Assembly: GCA_030077755.1 (NCBI GenBank)
Contig: JAQJZZ010000015.1
Span: 2,294,001 to 2,358,000, forward strand
DNA: 64,000 nucleotides
Reading direction: 5' to 3'
Source: Filosporella fistucella
Taxonomy: Eukaryota > Ascomycota > Leotiomycetes > Helotiales
The notes under the pieces are model-generated. The model ran no database searches. It was not told where the DNA came from and saw only the letters and a program-made list of their open reading frames with translations. Every line of letters starts with the position of its first letter. The first letter of the stretch is position 1. This document shows, one piece after another, positions 23,840 to 36,500 of the stretch. The position numbers and the translations under genes are program-made.

Positions 23840-25291
23840 TAAGTGGGAAAGCTGTTGGGTGGGGTGGGAGGTGAGAACTGGGAAATGTTAGAGCGTGCCA
23901 TGATATGTTTGAGTGGTGAGGTTTGGTGTTGAAATGAGAAGAGAGAGAGATTGAAGAATTGACAATAGAAGTGTGAGGTGTATGGAAGGTAGATGATGTA
24001 AGTGCAAGGTAAGCTAAGTGCACGGGAGCAGGGTAAGGTAACCAATGCATCGTGTAAGTGGATGTAGGAAGGGGGTAGAGCTCAGGCAGACAGGTAAAAG
24101 CAGAATCACGAAAACGGGTGTGCGTATGAAGAGCATGAGTGTATGAGACTTCGCTGTGGAAGCCACAGTGGGCTGCAGCTGTACCATACTGGTTTGTACA
24201 GTACTGTACTGCCTGTCCTGCCCAATGCTGAGTGCGTCCATGCATGCATGTTATGACTGAGGTCGTACAGCGGACGGCAACTACTCAGACCTCAGATCCC
24301 TCATATTCCCATGCACTACCATACCCTCCATCCCGTTTCCTCTCGGGTCGTTGTGCTTGTCTGGGATGAGAGCGTACCAATGAAGGGGAAGATCGTGACT
24401 GCAAGTCGATGTTTTCGACGGCATGGTAAGAAAAGGACAAGATTTGTTTTGAGGGGGCGTTGGAAAATGAAAAAAGAGGTGTGTTATTGAGAATCTCAGA
24501 CTTTTGGTACTCATATATGCGCTGAGGTTGGGGTTGATATAAAAAGGTGATGATGTATCTTTTGATGCGAACATTTGAAAATAACAATCATTTACATACC
24601 TTCAGTCATTTGCACCTCGAACCTACTACCTCATTCGCTCGCGAACGCGATGGGATTCAATGTTCGTCTGAATAATTGATTAGTCTGTTCCTTCACACTG
24701 GATTCGGTGTCTTGTTCTGGTGGGTGTGCCGACTCACTCAACCGTCGGGAGATATTCAACCAGGACAATCAGGCGGGGAGACCAGCCTGCTGGTAGGATT
24801 GAATCGACTTTTGACGGTCAAAATCCCAAGAGGGTTGATTCCCTGCTGGATGATGCGATTGAATTATCCTGGTGGGGTGGAGGTTGGGTTATAGGTAGGG
24901 TGAGGTGAGAGGCTGGGCGAAGACCTCTTAGGGAGACGAGATGAAAGAGACGAGGTTGGAGGTGTAAGATTGGAAAGAACCAGGTAAGTGATTGTGTGTG
25001 TCGTGTTGAAATGGTAAGGTAAGTGAGGCACGGATGGAATAGTGAGCAGTGAGTGAGATGCTCTCGGGAATAGATGGCACAGCCAACGAGGGTAACTGTA
25101 CGATGCGATGAATGCGGAAGATTAGGTTGTTTTGGTGGGAGGTAAGAAGCAGGGAATATAGTATGTGGTATGGTGGTAAGGTTGTCAGGTGGAGGCGGCA
25201 ATGTCGAGTCGATTCGATGTGGTAGTGGTGGGTAAGAAAGGTGTATGGAGGTAAAGTGGCGAGAGAACCAGAATAAGGTAAGGTAGGTAAT

Positions 25292-25313
25292 GTAAGTAAG
25301 TAAGTAAGTAAGT
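25292..25313. repeat. (GTAA)n microsatellite
   Basis: About five tandem copies of GTAA, ending in a degenerate GTGA copy, in the gene-poor region. Confidence 0.9.
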
Positions 25314-25461
25314 GAACAATAACAGGGAAGTTCGAGGAAGTCCAGGTATTCGAGCAGCCAAAACCGACCGTCTAGCACTGTACTGCAGCTGTCATCCAGG
25401 CCTTTTTTCCGCTGGGTAAAAAAAGGTGGTGTGGTAGGGGAATTTGTTAACTAAAGGCAAG

Positions 25462-25486
25462 CACACGCACACACACACACACACAC
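25462..25486. repeat. (CA)n microsatellite
   Basis: Alternating C and A with one G interruption at 25467; 19 uninterrupted bases from 25468. Confidence 0.9.
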
Positions 25487-28400
25487 TGCCTGCATACAAA
25501 CGCCAACCGTCGCCCGATGCACTCTGCACGCAGCAGGGGTAGAGAAATACTGCACCGCACTGCGCCGTCCTGCACCAACTCCGAGAGCAGAGCAGAGCAG
25601 AGCAAAGGAGAGGAGAACAGATTCGACTGAATGAATGCGATTTGAAGATGCAGTCAGAAACCGATTTCAAGCGCAGTAATATCCGTATGATTTACGAGGT
25701 AATCAATTTCGGGATGAAGATATCGAGGATGACGAATGGTAGGGCTGATTTGGGTTGAAGGATAAAGTGAATAAGGTAGGTCCAATTGAGGTAAGTGTTG
25801 TTGGTTATTGTTGTTTTCTCGTTGGCGCAAATCTGGGGATGAAATCTGAATCGAGAATACCCAATTCAAATCCAATTGATCCTTTTGTATCTCGCGATAC
25901 AACGCAAAAATATTGAATGCGCACTGCACTCCTTTTCTCTTTTTCTACTCTTCTCAACTTTCCTTCCCGCACTCACTCGAAAGAACTCCAACAGGGAAGA
26001 TAGAACACCACCGATTCTCTTCTCCACCACACAGAAAGCTATCAATAGATCGCTCGCACCACAACAAATTACAGAACGTCGTCTTGGGGGCCGTTGTTGG
26101 TGCCGCTCTCGTACCGTGTGATGAGTGAGGACTAGGGAAGTGCCCGGCGCGGTCAGATGCAAATACCTAGATCTACGGAATAGAGAAAAAACGGTACGGT
26201 ACCGGAATCGACAAAGTCTAAATAATCTGGGGATTCTCCGTGTCTGGCGTTCGTTCGGTTTGGGCGATGGCGTTTCTTGTTCGCGCAAGACTTGCCTTGT
26301 CAGTCAGTACCGGGTCCGTTGCTCTTGGATACCGGGACTAGAGAGAGCTGGTCTTAGTTTTTTGGTAGAGGGTAGAGGGAATGTGGTGATTGGGTGGTTT
26401 TGGAAGGCGGGTAATAATTGTTTCTTCGAGGAAATTGAGTTTGGAGACGAAAGTGGTATTTCGTAAGTGGAGGCGTAAGAGATGCGTAAGGGTTGGGGTT
26501 GTCTTTGATATTTGTCGTGACGAGGTGGAAAGTTAATTATCAGTACTGTCTCTGGATATAAAGACAATTATCGTCAAACTACTCCGATGCAGACTTGACT
26601 TCCAATTAACAACTGAAACAACAACTGCAGAGTCGAAGCCGATTGTGAATGTCTTAGACTACCGTGCGGCACAACAACTTCAAGTCCTTCTTCTGGGGTG
26701 TAAAGAAAAGGTGGAAGTGGAGATGGATGGTAGGTACCGTTCACTGTGAGCAGGTCAGTAGGCGGATATCAAATCTGGGCTGCATTAACCCAAATTTTGC
26801 AGCATGCTGGTTCGCGAACGAGGGAAGCAGCATGAGAATACTGAGTGTTGAATGGGTGGAAGGGGTGCAGGGCAGGTGTGTGAGTGTGAGTGTGGCTTAC
26901 GAGATTCCTTGTAAGAGCTGGGTACGGCTGAGCCAAAGTACCGGGTAAAAAGATTGAACCTTTGCTTCCTGTCCGCGAGGAAGGGAATTGCAAATCAGAC
27001 AAACAATGTTCTGGATGCTGGATGCAAGCTGCCACTTTCTTGGAGAAACTGAGAATAGATACTCGAGATTGCTGGTTATGCTGATTGTTATTGATTGCAC
27101 TTAATCTTGATCTCCGGAGTCGAATACGATGTTTGATGACGACCGATTCTTTGTACTCGGTGTTTGGCCTGGAGAATGAGTACAAAATGCAGGTAAGATG
27201 AGATTGCTTAGCTCACCTTCGGTACTTGAATTTCCCCGTGTCAGATATACGGCCGATAAGTTGCGTCTTGTGAATAAGAAATTGAAGCTTTCTCAACCAA
27301 AAGTAAGCTAGAAATTCTGCAAGATCCAAGACTCGAGATTCGAGCTGAATTGTCAGACTGTTAGTTGCCGATATACAACAGGATGCAAAAGTAAGACTTA
27401 CCCTGATATATAGAAAAATCTTCAAGACTGGTCTGGTCTGCAAGTTCGCCACTAACCATCAAGGAATCAATCAAGGGGCTTGAAAAATAATTTGATATTC
27501 TCTCTTCCCCTCTGTCTTAAGCTCCGAAAGCTTTCGCACGTGGTGATGTACATCGACTTCCAAATCTGGTCTCGGATCTAGATAGTCTTGTGTACAAACC
27601 GAATCAGCTTACTTCTGTATACCTGCCTCAATCTAGCTATCCCCTCTCAAAGAAAGTCAGAGATTGGAGATTAGCAGGTGGAGACATGATTTGACATGCA
27701 ATCAATGGGATGAGGGTAGATCCATTGCCCTGGATCTGGAGCTAGTTCTTACCTCCGACGGAACGACCGAGAAGACTTGCACAGAGTAATGGTAAGGAGG
27801 TGATTGAATGATCACCCTGCGAATCCAGCAAAGTAAACGTTGCACTGGAGATCCCAGGTGAGAGATGTGCTGGTTCGGAGGTAAGATTAAGATGAGCTTT
27901 GTTTGTAAGGATTTGGAAAGTTGGTGATGCCGCGCTTCGGGGTTTGAGTTGTATAGGGACAGTACAGAACGGCGACTCGAAGCGTGGTATGGATGTCGTC
28001 AGCTTGACAGGAGAATTGCAGAATCTCTATCTATCTAACTATTTTTCTACAGAATCCTAGTCTCAAATTGATATTAAGGTTTGATTGATTAACAGCATCG
28101 CAGCACGACAGTAGATTGCAAGACTTGCACCTCAAGGCGCTAAGTACTGAAACCAACCAATAAGAATCTCATTTCTTTCCAAAGCGCTGAAGCACCATCC
28201 CGTTGCTCTCCTGCTTGCCTCTAACTCTCATGAAGCAAGTTCAGGAACAAGGTTACTTCTCTGCAGCATCAACGATGACATTCCATCTTCTTAGAGACAA
28301 TTAAGAAAGGGGAGATGGATGTGGTATCGGCGATTTAGTGTTTAGACTTAAGATGTCTCGTCTCGATAATTGTACCCGCAGATGCCTATTCGTTCATCTT

Positions 28401-29098
28401 AATCAAGATCAGAGGATCATTGTAAATCCCTGTAATCTGACTTGTCACTTTTACCTCTCAGGTACACGCCGGCAAGGGGGCCGGGTCGTTGGAGCCTCCG
28501 GATGTGTTTCGTTTGTGGTTAGATGCACAGACAGCTGGGGATCAAGTCCTCGTGCCTAACAAGGGGAGATGGATTCATGGATCTAACTTGTTTTTACCTG
28601 TCATTGAGAAGAGGGTTAGTGCGTCTATAGACGTTGAACCAATCAAGAGAAGGCCGAATGAAGAGTCAGAGGCGAATATGCATCCTCTTGCTTTTAGGAA
28701 GAGCTTAACCTAGGACATGCCGATGAAGAGGCGCTCCAAAATCCTTAGCTGGAATCGGCGTCTCGATATTGGAGGTTAAAAACTCCGTCCAGTTAGAATC
28801 GAGAAGCTGGGACCAGGGGATAGAAAGCCTAGTGTTACACGAAACAGCGCCTCCCAACAAAGCATTGTTTTTCTGGTTGAGATTTCGTATAGGGGGATTT
28901 CATATTGCTTGCAGAGAGTGCTGGGTGCCGGTTCTGCTGATTCAGTTCAGATACTGGAAGCCACCACGCTGCAGACACTCACTCCACTCTAATGCTCATA
29001 TGCTGCCACTGTGACGGAGGTGGGAAGTGCCACTGTCAGGAGAAGGGCAAGTGACTGTTCAGTCCGCATAGTAGCATCACGAAGCCGTTTTCTTTTTT

Positions 29099-29112
29099 GG
29101 GGGGGGGGGGGG
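29099..29112. repeat. Poly-G run of 14
   Basis: Fourteen consecutive G on the plus strand directly after a T-rich run. Such runs are prone to length error in assembly. Confidence 0.9.
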
Positions 29113-31911
29113 TTTGTGCAGCTGGTTTCGTAGATACCAATAGGGCGTGAGAGATGCGCATTGTATCGATCATTCATGGTTACTTAACCCCTGGCCCTGC
29201 TGAACTGAATCTGGCATCTGGTCTACCCCACAGTCCAGCCTTTACCATCTGCAATGGATAGCACTAGCACTCACTAAGAAACTACAAGCAACATTTCCAC
29301 CTCTCCCCTCAACGCCCTACCCTAGTCAAAACCTCCCTCTTGACCCCCATGCCAAAGCTCACACCACCTGAGACCCAAAGTCCTAATGTCTCAGCCTCAT
29401 AACCTCCGCACCAATATTCTCTTCACATCGTTATCGTGTCAGAATCCACTTTTTACTTCCCTGTAGCTTACTGTACGGAGGTAAGATGTCTCAAGCGTAA
29501 GGATCCCTCTTGTCTCGCGGGAGCGGGCACAGGTCAGCCAGCTGATATCATTGTACATATGCGGCTTTTCCCTCATTTCGATTTCGTGAGGAGTGAATGG
29601 ATGATTATGTGGAGAACGGTGAGGGGAGTTTGGGGAGGTTGACGAGGGATACACCGTATTTTTGAAGGAGGGCTCGTTGGTTCAGAGGGATGTTGTACTG
29701 ATTCTGCAAGGTCTTGATGAAGGTTGGTCTCAGAAGGTATGTAGAATATCGTGGATGGCTGTCGGATGATTGTAGAAGGATATAATTCTTTGAGTGAAGT
29801 ATCCGAGACTGATGTCTTACCTTTTCCATTTGATATCGTCGGGTCCAGGATTATATCTGCATATTTTCTACATCGTAATTCTGTCAAAAATTATTGTTGA
29901 ACAACTTGATAAATCAGCTTCTCGAACGTCCCGTATCAGCTGATGGGCAAGAAGGAAATTGTCTTTAGAATTTATTAGAAGAGAAGGCCGTAGAATGGTC
30001 AGAAAGTAGAGACAATTAGTTTGTTCCCGAAAATAAATAAGGATGACAACAGAAGAAGAGATTACTGAAGGTGTTTGTATAGTATTCGGGCCGACGAAAT
30101 GTGTTGTAGATACGTAGGTAGCGCAGAGTGGTGAAGCTTGAAGATACAATATGGAAATTGTGGACAGGTATTTTAAATTACAAATATATCGTTATATAAC
30201 GGTTCTTAAAACATCAGAATAGTTGAGCCGCTAATAAAAGATATCCGAGAAGGTGGTTTTATCATATAAGAACTTCTGGGCTGATGTCAGGTCGATTGTC
30301 TGCTTCATTTCTAAAAATCCAGATATCTCCACTAATTCAGCATCTGTTAATCAAACGAGCGAAGAGATCCTTCAGTAAAGTTCTTTAGAGAAAACCCCAC
30401 ATCACGCATTTCACAAATCATCTACTCATTTTTAATATAGAAGTAAATCATTCTTCCCCATCTCTTCACTCATCCACTTCACCGTACAGATATGAAAACG
30501 TCCTTATGAGAAGCAGACCATGACACCAGCCTTCCCTTCCCTTGGCCCCACCTTCCACCTGCTCAATAAGATCTCGCCCGAGATACCTCGATACTCCAAG
30601 CAGACACTCTAAACCAATCCAATCCAGCCAAATTCAGCCTCCTCCAAACCCCCCTATCTGGTCCAGAAAGAAGCAGACCACACTCACCCACACACTCCCA
30701 CATTCACAACTGGGACCCACACAAGCCAAGACTTAGCTCCTCCTACCACAGACAACCTCAAGAGGCTTATCTCCGACTCTATACATGACATGTCATGCAG
30801 CACTCAGCCACCAGCCTAACTCTTCCTCTTTAGTCTGCCCTAGCTTAAGTATCTAGACTACGGAGGTAGGCTCGTTGTTCCCCCCGCCGACTAAGCATCT
30901 TAGCTTGCCCAGGAATCGGAAGAGTCGGAGAGTAAGAATGGAGTAGAATTGCCAGCGGATTGTGTGGGGGAATCACAATACGATGAGATGAGATGAGGAG
31001 GGTCCGAGAGTGAGAGATGTAAGAACGCGCTGTTACATGCATGTGCATACCGATTTGATTTTTGTGGTTTGGAGCTCTAGATTGGGTGAGAGAAAAGAGG
31101 GGCGATGCAAGTTACCGGATGAGAACGAAAAGTCTTGGTCGAAGGAGATGTTGGTTCTAGATCCATGTACAGCACGTGAATCCAGATCATGGTAAGCTCT
31201 AGAATATTGCCACCTTATCTTATGAGAGTAAGCAAAGATCTCGCGATTTTGAGTTTTGGTGTGAGATCTTTGATTCAGTATGGAGTGGTTTTCTTAGGTT
31301 TTAAGGAATAGAAGATGTTGATAAAAAGAAATTTTAGATGGTAATGATGATGTAATTGATTCAAAAATAATTTACACTTTCTCCTCCTGTCTCTCCTCAA
31401 GACACTTTATGCATTCCACTCTTCAATTGGGTTAACGTTCTCGATCCCATCTTGAGAAGATGCATGGACAATATGTTTTGTTTTAAGAGCGGGGAATATA
31501 ACAGGGGACAGTGCGGAAGAGAAGCCGAAGAAGATTGACACACGGGCCGTGGATTTTGCATTGTTGTGAGAGGAGAAACAACGGTTCGGGCCGAGTGAGC
31601 TGAGTTAAATGGGTTACGTAGATGTTTTTATCGGTTGGGAGGATGGTTCGAAAGGGAGCGCGAGTAATGAGATGCATATTCTTATCGTCATTAACTGCGC
31701 TCCTAAAGTAAAATTTGAAGTCATCGTCAGTAGTATCCCCATATACAATAATCACATTATTCTCTTCATACCGAACACCCAACAACCCCATCCCTCTATC
31801 AACAGATCTCCACCATCTCTCGTTCCACGACAGCGGCAGGCTCACCACCACTCGGGCCAGAAACTGGTGTCGAAAGTGGGCAAAATCTACTGTAAGTCCC
31901 CTGCACCCACA

Positions 31912-31935
31912 TTACCTTACCTTACCTTACCTTAC
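31912..31935. repeat. (TTACC)n tandem repeat
   Basis: Four full TTACC units and a partial fifth, in the gene-poor region. Confidence 0.9.
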
Positions 31936-32567
31936 TTGACACCCGGCACACAACCATTACAATCGATCTTGTACCAGGTGACAACTCACTCAGGAACCAC
32001 CACGCGTTGCACGCTGTGGATTGGCTGCATGAGATGAGCAATGGGAGGGCTTGCCGAACCACTATATTATTTGTACGGACTGAGATACCGAACGCTATAA
32101 TTCTTTTAGGTTGGTGGTGTTTTGGTGTTCTCTTAGCTTGGCTCTAGTTTGGGGCGAAGAGGAAGTCAATGCAAGACAGGGAATCGGGTGAGGAGTGAGC
32201 TGATTCATTTCCATGCTTCGGCTTTCTTTGAATGATTGAGTGGACGATTGATCCGATGTGATGTGATTGATATGCGAACAGGGTGTAGTCGGTAAGGGAA
32301 TGTGAGGTCATGACCAGGTTGAAGGGAAACGGAAGGCAAAAGGAATTAATTGTGGAATTGAGCGTTGGATGTGGGAGTTGTCATGGTAAAGTGCAGGGGA
32401 CGGACAGAGTGCACGGAGGAAAGCAGGACGGGTATGATGATGGTGTGCAGCTGGGGGATGTGGGCATGTGTGCCGGTGGTAGGGATTAGGAGGATAAAGA
32501 TAGGGATTAAGGATTGAGGGAGGATAAGGGTGTAAGTAGGCGTGTGCACGTTGGCGGGAATTTCCTC

Positions 32568-32599
32568 AGATGCTGAGATGCTGAGATGCTGAGATGCTA
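32568..32599. repeat. Four tandem copies of AGATGCTG
   Basis: An 8-bp unit is repeated four times head to tail; the last base of copy four differs (AGATGCTA). Confidence 0.92.
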
Positions 32600-33472
32600 A
32601 GCTTGTCACTTAGTTGGTCATGGCCGGAGAAAGTAGATGCTACGAAGTATACTACCTTCTAGATGCCATGTAAGTGTCCCATTACGGTAGTTTGTACAGT
32701 AGAAAATTGGTCACGATGGACTGAGAAAGGGGCCGGTGAGAGGGAAAAGATCCGAAGAAGGTCAGCTACATGGTAATTAGTCTTGACTCTCTTGAGATAG
32801 TTTGCCTTAGCTCGGGCCACCATTAAAGGCCATCGACGAGAACAATTGAAGCTATCGTGAATATGAATGACAAATACTTTGAAATGGTAGGAATTGACTG
32901 AAGAAGTATTCCTGCCCAGGAAGTATTTCCCGTTTGAAGCGGAATAATTTACAATTGTCATTCATTCTAGGTGCCATTCTAGGTGCGTCCTTTGAACTTA
33001 CCTATTGGACGAGGTAAGGATGGTAAAATAGGAACACGTAGGCATCGTGATGATTTTCTTCAATCGGGCTGAGGATACGTTTGTTTGACAGTCATTGGTC
33101 AGATCGTATAAGGTAGTTGGTGCTGAACCGGGATAAGAGCATGAGGGTTGTCGTGATATTGGAGGTTGATGACTAGCTAGGGTGCGCTGTGTGGTGATGA
33201 GAATAGAACAACTATTTCTGTTTCTCGACACAATGCATCCGAAGCAGTGATATTCGCGACTCTGTTGACTTGCAATTGCATTTTGAGGATATAAATGTAC
33301 AAATAAATAATGTTACACATATCGAATCTCTTGTATATGTTCAAGTACGTCACAACAAGCTCACAGCTAGACAAAACTTTATGCTCGGCTCATCAACTGC
33401 CACTGCCAATGTACTGCCAGTTTCCCACTCCACCGCGCTGCACTGTCAATCTGCCAAACTGGAACTGACTGT

Positions 33473-33502
33473 TGCCACTGCCACTGCCACTGCCACTGCC
33501 AC
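33473..33502. repeat. Five tandem copies of TGCCAC
   Basis: Perfect 6-bp tandem array, followed a few bases later by a short GCAC repeat (about 33509-33529). Confidence 0.92.
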
Positions 33503-36500
33503 CACTGCCCATGCATGCACGCACGCACGAGCCTTAGCCGGACGATCGACGCCGCCTTACGAGAAGTGATGCACTAGTAATCCCCTTTCCTCATTGTATC
33601 TCGATATCAATTCATCCTCTTTACTTCTGCAACTTTGAATACCCAAATAGACTGCACACTCGAAACATACACTCTTATTCAACAGTGACATTTGCGCCTC
33701 ATATTTCTTACTTCTATACACCATAAATCACCCGGATATCTCACCCAACCCCTAAGGCAACGAACACTACCAACCAAATCACCAAACCTTTTACCCGCTT
33801 CGTACTCTTGTATTCCATTCCACAACAGTATGCAATGCAAATACATTTTCGTGTTCACTTCATTTCCTACCGTCTCCGACAACGGAACTATTGTCTCGGA
33901 TAGGGTTCTTTATCCTTGATTCTTGATTCCAGCTCAACTCTACTGATGGTGCGCAATATCGAATCAGAAACAAGACTGGATTCCCAAGGAATCGAAGCCA
34001 GGAAATAGATCTTGGAATTCTGCGTGCGCAATCCAGCTGAGATGTCGGAAGAGGGCTATCGGGGTCGGTGTATTTCATATCGAAACTCTATTTCCTATCG
34101 TCAGGTACATTTACGTCCGAATACTTTTGAGGTATATTTTTGCTGAATTAACTCACGATAGCCTCACTTCCATTCTCCCGACAGCTTCTTCTTTCCGAAT
34201 CCAATCACAACCATCCATCCAACTACTCTAGCCTATTCGGAAATCCCCATTATGGCATCACCCACCTCAAATAGATCTCTGATCTGATCTTATCTCCCTC
34301 CCGAAAAGAAACAATAGCCAACTCACCCTTCCAAACTTCCAAACCATTTCTATCCAATACGATAAATCACGCGGCTATCTGCGGCGTAACGATACACAGC
34401 ATAGCTTTCTTGTTGATGAACTAGCCTTGTGTATCCTTCTTTATGCGTGTAGGTCTGTGCATCTGTTGAATTTCCTTGGGTGAAAAGATTCTGGAAAAGT
34501 TGGAAGAGATGACAGCCCACCGGATAAGAAATTTGGGTTGAAGGGTAGTTGGAGTGAATTATTCGGATTGTAAGCTGATTTGTTGGAATGGTGGGAGGGA
34601 AAGGGATTGGTAAACTCTTCTCTTCTAACCTACTCCATTTTAACGCTTTCAGAATATTTCTAGTATCATGTCAAATCAAGGCTAAGCTAATATGAAATAC
34701 TTCCAGAAAAAGCTAAGTCAACTCAAGCAGAGTCGAACCATATTCCTCAATAGATACCAACATCCACCTCCCCGACCAAACCTCCAATCCCAACCCACGA
34801 TAGAAAGACTCGTAAGCTCTCATCAAAGTCATCAAAAAAGTACCTACCCGTCAAATCCACGAACATGTTCACGCTCTCACCCTACAATTACTACCATGTC
34901 ATCTGCAGCTAACCATCAACAAGCCCCTTCACCCAACGCAACATACAGCTCCTCTCCGTCCTCTCCTGCAGACCATCTGCCATGCGATACTGTTCCACTC
35001 GTTATGTGCCTGAATCCTATGCAGATGCTGTGCTATGCAGTAGGTTTGCTGCAGAATGTTGGGTACAAGCACATAATCACATGCATACTTTTCTTCACGT
35101 TTCGTCGTTTCTACCCCTCCAGCTCATCTTGCACGTTGCCATCTCTCCCGTTATCAATAAGGAAGAAGGAAACATTCACTTGACGTGGGCGCATTTCAGC
35201 CCAACATCTTCTACTCTCATGGATCTCTACATCCTGTCTCTCTTTCTGCCTTACTTTTCCATCTCAAGCCTTTCTTTCCCGTCTCTATGCTCCCTTCAAG
35301 CGAGTCTCAGACAAGAAGCAAAGCTGCAAAAGGTCGAAGGACTTCCTCCTCCGTTCTCATCACCACACTGCGCCTGTCCGCCTGAAATCTCCTCCCATCG
35401 CCGATGAAGCGCATAATGACGTATGGGCTTTGCTTACAGTTCTGCATATTGGTGCTGATGAACGGCGGATGCGCTGGCAGATTTAGAGATGTGTGAGTGG
35501 TTCGTGTGGACGGTGAGTGTTGCACGAGGCTGTGATGAAGGGAGGGATCGAGGTGGGACTTGAATATGGTGAAGGTGATTAGGAATCTAGAAGGAAAAAA
35601 GCGCGAGGATCGGAGGAATTGAAGAGAAAGGGATATACTGTTTACGGGCGCAGTGTCTCAAGAGAGTCACTTGAGTCCTCAGATTTGTTGAGAAATACGC
35701 TAGATAATTCCATCTCATTCAACCAAGTTTAATGCCCTGAAGGAAGAGACTCAGAGATCGAAAAAGAGAATGTAACGTTTACTCGAGCATCCCGGTCTCA
35801 CGATCTCGCCCTCCAATATCCGATATCAAGATAAGCAACTGAGCATCGCGAGGGGATCTGATCTTGGCGGAAGAGTCGAGACCACGAGGGTACTTTTAGA
35901 TGTCGAGACACAAAGAAACCAAGATAGGAAAATACTGGGACCGAGTCCTTTTGGTGCTTGATAATCTTACCATACATCTTGTGATCTCTTCATCTAGTCT
36001 CAGCTTACCTCCGATAGAATCCCCACTTTGAAGTCAGAGTCAGAGTAGCAACTCATTCTTACTTCATGGAGGAATCTCCATTCTTCAGCCCCTGACCTAG
36101 AAGATCTAGTACACAGCCTCTAAATTTTAAACCCCACCATTCCATTTCCTGCTAGTCTTGCGCTCGCCGAGACGGAGAATACCCCTTTCCATTTCTCTCC
36201 CCTCTTCATCCTTTAATCCATCTTTCTGAATTCTAAATTCTATGAAGGGCACTATCAAAATAGTACCCGTACTCATAACGTAGTCAAGTTCACCACTACC
36301 ATCCTAAAGCTGAAACCTATACAATAAATCTACACCGGAGGAGAACTCCGCTTCTACGGCGCTATCTTTTCCCACTTTTTTTATATGCGGATATTCCCGT
36401 TGATGAAGTACCTTCCTCTCTACAAACTTAAAATCAAATCAAATCTGAAAACTCTAAGTGATAGGTAGTGGAATCTGCAGGGACACCAGGCCTCTGAATG

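Noticed and set aside
24818..25378. 186-codon minus ORF rich in Leu, Thr, Pro, Ser and His
   Set aside because: Composition reflects CT-rich noncoding sequence; no domain and no splice partners.
31912..33529. CRISPR-like array from the tandem repeats
   Set aside because: Units are only 5-8 bp with no spacers, and the genome is eukaryotic.
34692..35183. 163-codon plus ORF in the gene desert
   Set aside because: Low-complexity Ser/Pro/His composition, no family resemblance, overlapping ORFs in other frames.
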